64,000 nt of DNA from Dyadobacter sp. UC 10 (GTDB lineage: Bacteria > Bacteroidota > Bacteroidia > Cytophagales > Spirosomataceae), in NCBI RefSeq assembly GCF_008369915.1, contig NZ_VSRN01000001.1:1240001-1304000 (forward strand), written 5' to 3'. The notes under the pieces are model-generated. The model saw only the letters and a program-made list of their open reading frames with translations. It made no database searches and had not been told where the DNA came from. Every line of letters begins with the position of its first letter. Within the stretch, counting starts at the first letter, position 1. Below are positions 1 to 7,623 of this stretch, one piece after another. Both the position numbers and the translations under genes were made by a program.

Positions 1-1
1 G

Positions 2-1054
2 CAGAAATTCCTCGCCGGAAAAACAGCGAATGCGGGCCCTTTTATCAGTGAACTTACAGAAGGAATAGGAGGCAGTACCAACCCGAAGGACCTGGAAACT
101 ACACTTCAACTGGTTTACGCGTATTTCACAGCACCCAGAAAAGATGCCGAGCTGGTAAAAGGAATTCTGGCTAATCAAAAAGCTTATCTGGAAAATATGC
201 AGAAGACATTGACACCAGAAAAAGTGTATTCCGACTCATTGAATGCGGTTTTGACCAGTTACAACCCGAAACGTCAACCATTGAAACCGGAGAGTGTAGA
301 CAAAGTCATTCTCGACCGGGCCGTTGAAATGTACAAAGACCGTTTTTCTGACGCTTCTGATTTTGTGTTCACATTCGTAGGTGCATTCAAGGTCGATGCG
401 ATTAAACCGTTACTCGAAAAATACATTGGCAGCCTGCCTTCTACGGAGCGCGACGACGATTTTAAGCACCCGAATATCTATCCTCCAAAAGGAAAAATAG
501 AGAAAACCATCTACAAGGGTTTAGAGCCCAAAAGCCGGGTTACCCTGGTTTCAAGCGGGGAATATGAATATAGTCCCGAAAACAATATCCAGATAGAGGC
601 ATTGCAGGAAGTACTGCAAATCAAGCTGATCGAGGCACTGCGTGAGGAAGAAAGCGGGGTCTATGGAGTAGGAGTTTCAGAATCTGCGGACAAATTTCCG
701 AGTGGGCATTACCGGTTCAGCATCGGTTTCGGCTGCGCGCCGGAGAATGTGGATAAACTGGTGAAACGGACGCAGGAAGAAATCGAGAAGATCAAAAAGA
801 ATGGCGCTGATCCAAAAGACATTGAGAAGTTCGTGGCTGAAACGCAACGCAAAACCGAAATTGCTGTCAAAACCAACAACTTCTGGCTCAACTATCTGGA
901 CGACAATACCTTTCTGGGTGACGATCTGGATGAGATTTTTCAGCAGGATAAGTTACTGAAAACCGTTACCGTTGCCAGTACCAAAGCTGCGGCTGAAAAG
1001 TATTTCAGCGACGATAATTTCATCAAAGTTGTATTGATGCCTGAGAAGAAATAG
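2..1054 (+). CDS. M16-family (insulinase-like) zinc peptidase, C-terminal part
   Basis: The reading frame is open from the window edge, so the gene begins upstream and only about 350 residues are visible. The visible part resembles the C-terminal half of long M16 peptidases: a helical lead-in (KTANAGPFISELTEG), a linker, then the last M16-type domain with SRVTLVSSGEYEY and GVYGVGVSESADKFPSGHYR. The zinc motif HxxEH would lie in the missing N-terminal half. Such proteins in Bacteroidota are usually exported and degrade peptides in the periplasm; location cannot be judged here because the signal region is absent. An ATG at 197 is internal, not a likely start. Confidence 0.8.
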   Translation, partial: QKFLAGKTANAGPFISELTEGIGGSTNPKDLETTLQLVYAYFTAPRKDAELVKGILANQKAYLENMQKTLTPEKVYSDSLNAVLTSYNPKRQPLKPESVDKVILDRAVEMYKDRFSDASDFVFTFVGAFKVDAIKPLLEKYIGSLPSTERDDDFKHPNIYPPKGKIEKTIYKGLEPKSRVTLVSSGEYEYSPENNIQIEALQEVLQIKLIEALREEESGVYGVGVSESADKFPSGHYRFSIGFGCAPENVDKLVKRTQEEIEKIKKNGADPKDIEKFVAETQRKTEIAVKTNNFWLNYLDDNTFLGDDLDEIFQQDKLLKTVTVASTKAAAEKYFSDDNFIKVVLMPEKK

Positions 1055-1067
1055 GCTGAATTAATTT

Positions 1068-1110
1068 AACAATGAGCCCGGAGCAGCTACAAAGCTTCGG
1101 GCTCATTGTT
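1068..1110. terminator. Bidirectional hairpin between M16 peptidase and pncB
   Basis: A perfect 13-bp inverted repeat (AACAATGAGCCCG at 1068-1080, its complement at 1098-1110) with a 17-nt loop separates two convergent genes. The right arm lies inside the last codons of pncB. T-tracts are weak on both sides, so efficiency is uncertain. Confidence 0.6.
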
Positions 1111-2562
1111 TCTCAGTTTCATAATCAGATCGGTTTTCATATCAAACAAATGCTTTTCCAGGCCTACGGGGTAAGTGTGCGGATTGACAAACCGCTTAAT
1201 GCCTTTGTAAAAATGCGCCAGCTGATCCTGGACCCGGGCCCTGGCTTCATGAATGGAAGGCAGGCTGTAAATCAATTGGCCTTTCGCAAAAACGGGCACC
1301 AGCAAATCCTCGAAATGCGTGTTTTCCGCAAATGAGCGGTTTTTAGTAAAGTCGTAGGGATCGACCATCGTAGATTTTCCGATCAGGGGATTTTCAATAT
1401 TGAATATCATATCCGAAACAAACCCTTTACTATCCCTGAACCTTCTGACCTGCTGAATCCCTGGCGTGGAAACCTTGATTGCCTGCTCAGACAGCTTCAA
1501 TTTGTAGTCCCATTCACCCGATTTCGACCGGATCGCAGCAAGCTTGTATACGCCTCCCAATGCAGGCTGATCGTAAGCAGTGACCAGTTTGGTACCAATC
1601 CCCCACACATTGATTTTCGCTCCCTGTATTTTCAGACTGTCCATAATGTACTCGTCGAGATCGTTGCTGGCGACGATATTCGTTTTTTCAAACCCTGCCT
1701 CGTCCAGTAATTTCCGCGATTCTATACTTAGATAAGCCAAATCGCCGGAGTCAAGCCGGATACCTACGAGATCGTAGCCACGTTTTCTCAGTGACTTCCC
1801 CGCCTCGATTGCATGGCGCACCCCTTCCAGCGAATCGTAGGTATCTACCAGCAAAGTGACATTATTGGGCAAATACCTGGAATAGGTTTCAAATGCTTCC
1901 AGCTCGGTATCAAAAGACATCACCCAACTGTGCGCGTGCGTTCCTTTCACCGGAATATCGTACAGTTTCCCCGCAAGCAAATTCGAAGTAGCGTCAAAAC
2001 CGCCGATATAGGCAGCCCGGCTCGCGGTTACACCGCCGTCGGGTCCCTGCGCGCGCCTCAAACCAAATTCCAGCAGCGTATCTTCCTTCGCGACGAGCCG
2101 CATTCTGGCAGCCTTCGTAGCGATAAGCGATTGAAAATTTACGAGGTTCAGCAGCGGCGTTTCCAGTAGCTGGCATTGCAATATCGGCCCCCGAACTCTC
2201 ATTAAAGGTTCGTTTGGAAAAACGACTGTGCCTTCGGGAATCGCATCGATGCTGCATTGCAGTTCCATGTTTTCGAGGTATTCCAGAAAGCCCGGTTCGA
2301 ACAGCCTATGCCCGTCATTTCCCTTCAATGAGCCAATATAACCGAGATCTTCGCGGCTGAAACGGAATTCCTGAATATAGTCGATCACACTATTGAGCCC
2401 GCAGGAAATAGTGAATCCGCCCTGAAACGGATGTTTTCTGAAATAGAGATTAAAAACCGCTTCCTGTTCTGCTTTACGGGCTTTCCAATACCCGTAAGCC
2501 ATCGTAAGCTGGTACAGATCGGTCAGCAGGCTCAGGGATGTATCATACAATTTATTGATCAT
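1087..2562 (-). CDS. pncB: Nicotinate phosphoribosyltransferase
   Basis: The 491-residue protein matches nicotinate phosphoribosyltransferase, which makes nicotinate mononucleotide from nicotinate and PRPP in the Preiss-Handler NAD salvage pathway in the cytoplasm. Seen in the sequence: the N-terminal LTDLYQLTMAYGYW block, FRKHPFQGGF, the central RRAQGPDGG, the conserved KGTHAHSWVMSF with its active-site histidine, and VGIRLDSGDLAYLS. The length is typical of the Firmicutes/Bacteroidota type. The ATG at 2562 directly precedes the conserved N-terminus. It appears monocistronic: a terminator of the upstream exporter gene ends just before it, and its own 3' end overlaps a hairpin shared with the convergent peptidase gene. 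Confidence 0.95.
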   Translation of the reverse strand: MINKLYDTSLSLLTDLYQLTMAYGYWKARKAEQEAVFNLYFRKHPFQGGFTISCGLNSVIDYIQEFRFSREDLGYIGSLKGNDGHRLFEPGFLEYLENMELQCSIDAIPEGTVVFPNEPLMRVRGPILQCQLLETPLLNLVNFQSLIATKAARMRLVAKEDTLLEFGLRRAQGPDGGVTASRAAYIGGFDATSNLLAGKLYDIPVKGTHAHSWVMSFDTELEAFETYSRYLPNNVTLLVDTYDSLEGVRHAIEAGKSLRKRGYDLVGIRLDSGDLAYLSIESRKLLDEAGFEKTNIVASNDLDEYIMDSLKIQGAKINVWGIGTKLVTAYDQPALGGVYKLAAIRSKSGEWDYKLKLSEQAIKVSTPGIQQVRRFRDSKGFVSDMIFNIENPLIGKSTMVDPYDFTKNRSFAENTHFEDLLVPVFAKGQLIYSLPSIHEARARVQDQLAHFYKGIKRFVNPHTYPVGLEKHLFDMKTDLIMKLRNNEPEAL

Positions 2563-2604
2563 TGATCGGCTATCTGTTTGTTATGAAATGCCTAATTAAT
2601 AAAA

Positions 2605-2630
2605 AAAGCCGATTATTTCTAACCGGCTTT
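2605..2630 (-). terminator. Rho-independent terminator of the C39-peptidase exporter gene
   Basis: Read on the minus strand, a 7-bp stem AAAGCCG/CGGCTTT with a 12-nt loop is followed by a run of seven T. It lies 30 nt past the stop codon at 2660 and before pncB. Confidence 0.75.
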
Positions 2631-2659
2631 CCCTTCTGCTGCTGCACGTTTCCCTGCGG

Positions 2660-4921
2660 CTAGTTGACACTTTCAAGCATCGGAAATTGCTGCTTCCACA
2701 TATCGTAATACTTGCCCTTTTTGTTCAAAAGCTTCTTGTGACTACCTTCCTCGATCAGTTTTCCCTGTTCCAAAACTATTATTTTGTCTGCATTCATCAC
2801 GGTACTGAGGCGGTGGGCTATGATAATGATCGTTTTGTCGCGCTTTCTGAGTGCCTGAACTGCGAGCTGAATATGCTGCTCGGATTTCGAATCGAGCGAA
2901 GAAGTGGCTTCGTCTAATATAAGGATCTCCGGGTCGCGGTACAATGCGCGGGCAATTGCCAGCCGCTGCCGCTGCCCGCCTGACAAGCTGGTACCATTTT
3001 CACCGATATAAGTGTTAAAACCATTGGGCAGATTTTCAATAAACTTCATAATATCCAGCTCCTGACAAATAGAAACAATCTTTTTCATATCAGGCTCAAA
3101 TTCCCCCACGGCAATATTGTTGATTACATTTCCGGCAAACAAATGTACATCCTGCGGAACCGCGCTCACCATTTGACGCAAACTGTCATTTGTCAGGTAT
3201 TTAATATCAAAACCCCCGAGCAGGATATTCCCTTTTTCGACTGAATAAATGTTTTGTAGCAAGGCCAGTAACGTAGTTTTTCCGGACCCGCTCTCACCTA
3301 CTACGGCTGTAATTTTGTTTTTAGGAATAACCAGGTCCAGCCCTTCAAAAACGGTAACGCGTGTTCCGTACCTGAAATGTACATTGCGAAACTGGATATC
3401 GCCGATCATGTCCGGCGTCAGTACCGCTTTGTTTTCAATGGATTCCCGCTCAATATCCATGATCTCGAACAATCGGTCGGCTGCGATGCTTGCATCCTGA
3501 ATCGTCCTGTTCATGCCGATCAGACTGGAAACCGGGCCGGTGAAGTAGCCGATAATCGCATAAAATGAGAGCAGTTCTCCCGGGGTAATGATCTTATTTA
3601 AAACAAAAAGAGAACCTGCCCAGAGTAATATGATCGTGAACGCACTCGAAACAAAACCACTGAAATCGCCGATCCAGAGTGAATTGGTATTGGATTCATA
3701 CACCGATTTCAGCATTCCGATAAAAAGGGTTTCGGTACGCATATTGGTGAAATCCTCCAACCCGAAACGTTTGATCGTACTCACGGAATGAATGGATTCG
3801 ACCAGCTGCGCTTCCAGCTCCGCTGAACTTTCCATCAATTTCCGCTGAGTAGTTTTGTTCATTTTATTAGAGAAATAGTAGATGATCGCATACAGCGGCA
3901 CTACGCCCAGCAGGATCAGCGCCAGTTTCCAATAGTACGTGAACATCAGCATAAAAGAAAAAAGCAGGATAAACATGTTGACCGCGAAACCGACCAGTAC
4001 ATCATTGATAAAAACCCTGATCTTTACCGCATCGTTAATCCTCGAGATGATCTCCCCGACGCGCATATTATCGAAAAACTGCTGGGGTAGTCGCAGCAAA
4101 TGCTTGTAGTAACCCAATATCAACCGCGTATCGATCTGCTGGCCGGTTTTGATGGTCAGCAACGTTTTAGCGTGATTGATCACAACCCGGAATAGCAATA
4201 TCATGATCATGATCACGCCCATTAAATTCAGCAGGTTACGGTTGCCCTCCGGCAGCACGTTATCGACAATCTTCTGGAGAAAAATGGAAGTAGATAAGCC
4301 CAGCACCGTGTAAATGATCGCGCCCAGTAAAACCTGCATCAGCACCGATCTGTGCGGTTTTAGCAGGAATATAAAACGCTGTTTTACTGATATTTTCTCA
4401 TTTCCTTCGGTAAAAGTATCGCCCGGCTGGATCATTACCATTACGCCCGTCCAGATGCTTTTGAACTCATCATGACTCATCAGGATCAGCTCGCCGCGTG
4501 CAGGGTCCATTACTTCCACGGTTGAGGCAGTAACACGATATATTACCACATAATGATGCAATATCTGCTTGATTATCACGTGTGCAATGATCGGAACGGG
4601 CACGTGCGGCAACTGGTCAAACTCCACGCGGATACCTTTTGCATTAAACCCAAGCTTTGTGGCTGCTTCAATGATACCAAGGATATTAGTTCCCTTTTTA
4701 TCTGTGGAGGCATATTGCCGGATACGTGCGACCGGGAGAGCAAGCTTGTAATATGCCGCGACCGACGCCAGGCAGGTTGCGCCGCAGTCGGTAAGGTCGT
4801 GCTGCTTCATCACAACATCCTTTAACCGCCGTCCCGAGCTAAATAAAGGGATATTTTCGAAAATATTGTCAGCCAAACGCTTTGCACCATTCCAGGTTTC
4901 AGATAGGTTGCCGGGTTTCAT
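2660..4921 (-). CDS. Peptidase-containing ABC exporter (C39 peptidase + membrane domain + ATPase)
   Basis: This 753-residue protein has the layout of PCAT/bacteriocin-type exporters: an N-terminal C39 cysteine peptidase (about residues 38-160), a six-helix ABC membrane domain (about 185-470) and a C-terminal ATPase (about 510-745). Peptidase residues visible are Q40, C46 in TDCGATCL, H123 in HHYVVIY and D139 in VMDPARG. The ATPase has GESGSGKTT, LSGGQRQR and ILILDEATSSLD, so both enzyme halves look intact. Known members cut the leader after Gly-Gly and export the mature peptide across the inner membrane. Four nucleotides separate it from the upstream adaptor gene, and a gene for a Gly-Gly-leader peptide lies just beyond, which is the obvious substrate. 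The first 37 residues precede the usual family start, so M38 is an alternative start. Confidence 0.93.
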   Translation of the reverse strand: MKPGNLSETWNGAKRLADNIFENIPLFSSGRRLKDVVMKQHDLTDCGATCLASVAAYYKLALPVARIRQYASTDKKGTNILGIIEAATKLGFNAKGIRVEFDQLPHVPVPIIAHVIIKQILHHYVVIYRVTASTVEVMDPARGELILMSHDEFKSIWTGVMVMIQPGDTFTEGNEKISVKQRFIFLLKPHRSVLMQVLLGAIIYTVLGLSTSIFLQKIVDNVLPEGNRNLLNLMGVIMIMILLFRVVINHAKTLLTIKTGQQIDTRLILGYYKHLLRLPQQFFDNMRVGEIISRINDAVKIRVFINDVLVGFAVNMFILLFSFMLMFTYYWKLALILLGVVPLYAIIYYFSNKMNKTTQRKLMESSAELEAQLVESIHSVSTIKRFGLEDFTNMRTETLFIGMLKSVYESNTNSLWIGDFSGFVSSAFTIILLWAGSLFVLNKIITPGELLSFYAIIGYFTGPVSSLIGMNRTIQDASIAADRLFEIMDIERESIENKAVLTPDMIGDIQFRNVHFRYGTRVTVFEGLDLVIPKNKITAVVGESGSGKTTLLALLQNIYSVEKGNILLGGFDIKYLTNDSLRQMVSAVPQDVHLFAGNVINNIAVGEFEPDMKKIVSICQELDIMKFIENLPNGFNTYIGENGTSLSGGQRQRLAIARALYRDPEILILDEATSSLDSKSEQHIQLAVQALRKRDKTIIIIAHRLSTVMNADKIIVLEQGKLIEEGSHKKLLNKKGKYYDMWKQQFPMLESVN

Positions 4922-4925
4922 AGGG

Positions 4926-6140
4926 TCAGTTTAGAGGTGGGGTTTCAGTAGTAGCGACTAGATTGGGGTTCAGCCAATCGTCGGCTTTGTCGTAAAGGAG
5001 CTGGAATAACGTTCTTTCAGTCACCAGAAAACGCGCCTGCAAAGTCATTCCCTTTTTCAACTTACCAACATAGCCATTTTTGAGGGTAAGTGAATTGGCA
5101 TCAAGTTTACACCTTACTTTAAAAAATGGCGGTTCTTTCCCGTTCGTGTACACATCGTTTGAAATCGATATCACCTCTCCTGTGACCAGTCCCCATTGAT
5201 TGTAATCGTATGCATCCACCTGCAGACGGGTTTTGGTGCCCGGCTGGATCAGACCAATATCCTTCGGTAATACATACATTTCGGCTACCATCATTTCATC
5301 GGGCGATATTTCGGCGAGGAATTCATTGGATGAAACGATACTTCCCGGCTGTAACCCTTTGAGCTGCTGGATCGTGCCGCTAATGGGCGCTTTAACAATG
5401 TAAAAATCCTTTTCACGGAGATATTGCTTGTTTTGTGAGCTTAGTTCACGGGTTTTCATCTGCAACTGGGTCAGTTCAGATTCCCAGCGAGCCTCCTCTT
5501 CTTCCATGATCGTTACGATCTTGTTGCTGGCGGTGGCGTGTATAAGTTGGGCGCGGTCAAACTCGGCTTCTGAAATCGCTTTTACATCGTACAGTGTTTT
5601 ATTTCTCGCAAAATCCTTTTCAACGGTCATTAATGTGGTTTTTGCGTCCGTTATTTTTTGCCAGAACAATGCAAAATCCTGCTTATACAAGCCGCTGGTC
5701 AACCCGGGCTTTTTACTCCAGTTATTGGTCCGGCTTAGATGCAGAAGCGTCTTTAAATCTTTGATTTGATTGTCGAAATCGCTTTTTTGCGCGTTTACGA
5801 GTTGATTTTGCTCTTTCAAAATCTCTGACTCAATTTTTAGCAGCGTCTGCCCTTTCACGACCCGCTGGTTTTCCGAAACGAATACCGAATCCAGACGCCC
5901 GCTCACCAGGGCCTTGATCTCGTTGCGGTCGTCGGACGACCGGATAATGCCAGTACTTTTCACACTCACATCCACTACGATCAGGAACAACGATACGAAC
6001 GCGGCAATCATGATCAGCATCGCAAGCTGGTATACGATGTTCGACCGGGTGTTGTGCTCGTGGAAATGATAGTCAGCGGTATGCTGCAATATTTCGGGTG
6101 GGAATATCTTGTTATTGACTGTACTGATCTCGTTTTCCAT
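4926..6140 (-). CDS. HlyD-family periplasmic adaptor of the peptide exporter
   Basis: The 404-residue protein has a short cytoplasmic N-terminus, one membrane helix (about residues 37-60, QLAMLIMIAAFVSLFLIVVD), a lipoyl/barrel half-domain with IKALVSGRLDSVFVSENQRVVKGQTLLKIE, a long helical hairpin (about 110-245) and the second half with YIVKAPISGTIQQLKGLQPGS. This is the standard membrane-fusion adaptor fold that connects an inner-membrane exporter to an outer-membrane channel. It is encoded 4 nt before the C39-peptidase ABC exporter, so both are probably one transcript. No TolC-like gene lies in this locus; the channel must be encoded elsewhere (one TolC-like gene lies at 20.9 kb). The ATG at 6140 gives a proper N-in membrane topology. 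Confidence 0.9.
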   Translation of the reverse strand: MENEISTVNNKIFPPEILQHTADYHFHEHNTRSNIVYQLAMLIMIAAFVSLFLIVVDVSVKSTGIIRSSDDRNEIKALVSGRLDSVFVSENQRVVKGQTLLKIESEILKEQNQLVNAQKSDFDNQIKDLKTLLHLSRTNNWSKKPGLTSGLYKQDFALFWQKITDAKTTLMTVEKDFARNKTLYDVKAISEAEFDRAQLIHATASNKIVTIMEEEEARWESELTQLQMKTRELSSQNKQYLREKDFYIVKAPISGTIQQLKGLQPGSIVSSNEFLAEISPDEMMVAEMYVLPKDIGLIQPGTKTRLQVDAYDYNQWGLVTGEVISISNDVYTNGKEPPFFKVRCKLDANSLTLKNGYVGKLKKGMTLQARFLVTERTLFQLLYDKADDWLNPNLVATTETPPLN

Positions 6141-6185
6141 ACAATTTATGTCCGATTTTCAGAGGTTGCGATTGATGGGAATCTG

Positions 6186-6202
6186 ATCAATTACCATGCC
6201 AA
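6186..6202 (-). promoter_or_regulatory. Sigma-54-like promoter of the HlyD/exporter operon
   Basis: On the minus strand TTGGCATGGTAATTGAT matches the sigma-54 consensus (TTGGCACG-N4-TTGCW) at all but two fixed positions, with the GG-N10-G spacing preserved. It lies 46 nt before the HlyD start. The -12 element reads TTGA rather than TTGC, as in the element upstream of the permease gene at 9.3 kb. Assignment is by eye only. Confidence 0.35.
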
Positions 6203-6215
6203 TAACCTATATATC

Positions 6216-6252
6216 AATATGTTACAAAACAACATTTCGGAATATGTTACAA
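6216..6252. repeat. 12-bp direct repeat upstream of the HlyD gene
   Basis: AATATGTTACAA occurs twice, at 6216-6227 and 6241-6252, 25 bp apart start to start. The pair lies just upstream of the sigma-54-like element of the HlyD/exporter operon and between it and the peptide gene's terminator, so it is a candidate tandem regulator site. Confidence 0.5.
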
Positions 6253-6323
6253 CCTAAGAGAATAATATCAGCGATCTAAAAAGCTGTTTTTATCGTACAG
6301 GGGGACACAGGTTTTGGGCATAA

Positions 6324-6357
6324 AAAAGTGGGGGCGACCGATGCCACCCCCACTTTT
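6324..6357 (-). terminator. Strong terminator after the leader-peptide gene
   Basis: An 11-bp perfect stem (AAAAGTGGGGG / CCCCCACTTTT) with a 12-nt loop and a T-tract on the minus strand. It lies 18 nt past the peptide stop codon and before the HlyD gene, so the peptide mRNA can be made separately from, and in excess of, the exporter mRNA. Confidence 0.85.
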
Positions 6358-6374
6358 ATCCGTCTTTTTCACTG

Positions 6375-6593
6375 TTACTCAGTTATAGAGTTGAAGATCC
6401 CTCCAAGGTCAAGGCCTAAGCCGAACTGTGTTTTTTCTGAGGAACCGTCATCGTCAACTGACTCGTTGCTGAACGCGATTCCCAATGATCCGAAGAGGCC
6501 ACCTGATGAAGAAGAATCGCTGCTGCTTCCAAGTCCTAACAGACCACCATTAATTTCTTTCATTTCTGCGAGATTCAATTCTTGAAATTTCAT
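6375..6593 (-). CDS. Double-glycine-leader secreted peptide (bacteriocin-like precursor)
   Basis: The 72-residue product begins with a leader of the double-glycine type, MKFQELNLAEMKEINGG, with hydrophobic residues at the expected positions before G16-G17. Cleavage there would release a 55-residue peptide. The core is rich in Ser, Gly, Leu and Asp, has no cysteine, only one lysine and about eight acidic residues, so it is strongly acidic, unlike most cationic bacteriocins. It contains two similar segments, GGLFGSLG and GGIFNSIT, hinting at an internal repeat. The gene lies upstream of the HlyD adaptor and C39-peptidase exporter on the same strand, with a terminator in between. The function of the mature peptide (antimicrobial, signal or surface peptide) cannot be told from sequence. 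A second GG at residues 31-32 is a less likely cleavage site. Confidence 0.85.
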   Translation of the reverse strand: MKFQELNLAEMKEINGGLLGLGSSSDSSSSGGLFGSLGIAFSNESVDDDGSSEKTQFGLGLDLGGIFNSITE

Positions 6594-7298
6594 AATGCTT
6601 AAAATTTAATGAAAACTAGCTTACTCTTTCTCAGGTTTTCAGCGCCCCCTGTTTGAACTCATGTTCGCAGTGGAAGTTTAAACTTCTATGCCAAACTCCC
6701 ATTAACACACTGATTATCAAACAACTAAAAAGAGTAAAATACACCTCCAAAGAATATCCAAAGTGATCTCTAGTGGGAAGCGTATCGTATTACACGCGCG
6801 GTTCCTTATATAAAAACGGAGGTTTTGTTAGGAGTAAAAGCGCCGTCGTCCTGTCTGCATTTTGATTTTGTCCTACATATAGATGGAAATGATAGCCTGC
6901 GCGATAAACGATTCTGGCAAGAAACCGGAGCAAGCAATTTCAAGTGTTGATTTTCTCTACAATCGGAGAAATGCGGTCTGCATAAACGCAATTCACACCT
7001 TATCAAAGCACTCAAAAAGCTATCTGATACTGGTATTTTCCACAGACAATGGAGATGTACCGAAACATAGTATGATCAAAAAAACTCATAAAAATAAGGT
7101 AGCCAGAGCTTTCTTATACGGGCAAACGCTTTACTGACTGTCAGGTATTTATTGCAGCTAACGGACCATTCTTTCACCGTAAATCTGATAATTCACTGAC
7201 TTAACAGGAATCTAAATCATCCTCAAATCGATCTGTCTTCCCGCTTTCTGACGTATGTTTCCAAAGCACGCTTTTTACGACACTAAAAATGATGTTAC
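6594..7298. other. Intergenic region between leader-peptide gene and XRE regulator
   Basis: About 700 bp without a convincing gene. It must hold the promoters of the divergent peptide and regulator genes. A 14-bp perfect palindrome, GAAGTTTAAACTTC, sits at 6673-6686, about 80 bp before the peptide start. Short open frames here have no family features, signal peptide or start context and are treated as chance. Confidence 0.5.
6673..6686. promoter_or_regulatory. Perfect 14-bp palindrome upstream of the peptide gene
   Basis: GAAGTTTAAACTTC is fully self-complementary and lies 80 nt upstream of the leader-peptide start. It is a candidate operator, possibly for the small XRE regulator encoded divergently; the link is inference. 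Confidence 0.35.
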
Positions 7299-7556
7299 AT
7301 GGAGCAGACGATAGAGGCAAAAATCAGATCCGTGGCGCTGAACATCCGTAAAATCAGGGAGTATAGGAATTACACACAGGAATACCTCGCGATGAAACTG
7401 GGTATTTCACAAAATGCTTACAGTAAGATTGAGCTTGCCTATACGCGCATTACGCTGGAAAGGTTGATCCAGATTGCGCAAATCCTGGAAGTAGATTCAG
7501 TTGACCTTATTAAAGGTAATCCGGAAGATCTGGTGAGATTGCACACAACAGACTAA
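7299..7556 (+). CDS. Small XRE-family helix-turn-helix regulator
   Basis: The 85-residue protein is almost entirely one Cro/C1-type helix-turn-helix domain (about residues 11-70): IRKIREYRNYTQEYLAMKLGIS, then QNAYSKIELAYTRITLERLIQIAQIL. It should bind DNA as a dimer in the cytoplasm. It has no ligand domain. Divergent placement from the leader-peptide gene makes it a candidate regulator of that locus, but the 700-bp gap leaves this open. It is followed by a strong hairpin shared with the convergent glycyl-tRNA synthetase gene. The ATG at 7299 starts just before the conserved domain. Confidence 0.88.
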   Translation: MEQTIEAKIRSVALNIRKIREYRNYTQEYLAMKLGISQNAYSKIELAYTRITLERLIQIAQILEVDSVDLIKGNPEDLVRLHTTD

Positions 7557-7570
7557 ACATCAACAAACCA

Positions 7571-7603
7571 AAACGGGCTGATTCGCATTGAATCAGCCCG
7601 TTT
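7571..7603. terminator. Bidirectional terminator between XRE regulator and glyQS
   Basis: A perfect 14-bp stem (AAACGGGCTGATTC and its complement) with the 5-nt loop GCATT lies between two convergent genes and is flanked by A/T-rich tracts. Confidence 0.85.
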
Positions 7604-7623
7604 AATGTTTAAGTATTTCGATT

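Noticed and set aside
6806-7137. Overlapping open frames (69 and 84 codons) on both strands between the leader-peptide and XRE genes
   Set aside because: No domain, signal peptide or start context; the composition looks like chance translation of an intergenic region.
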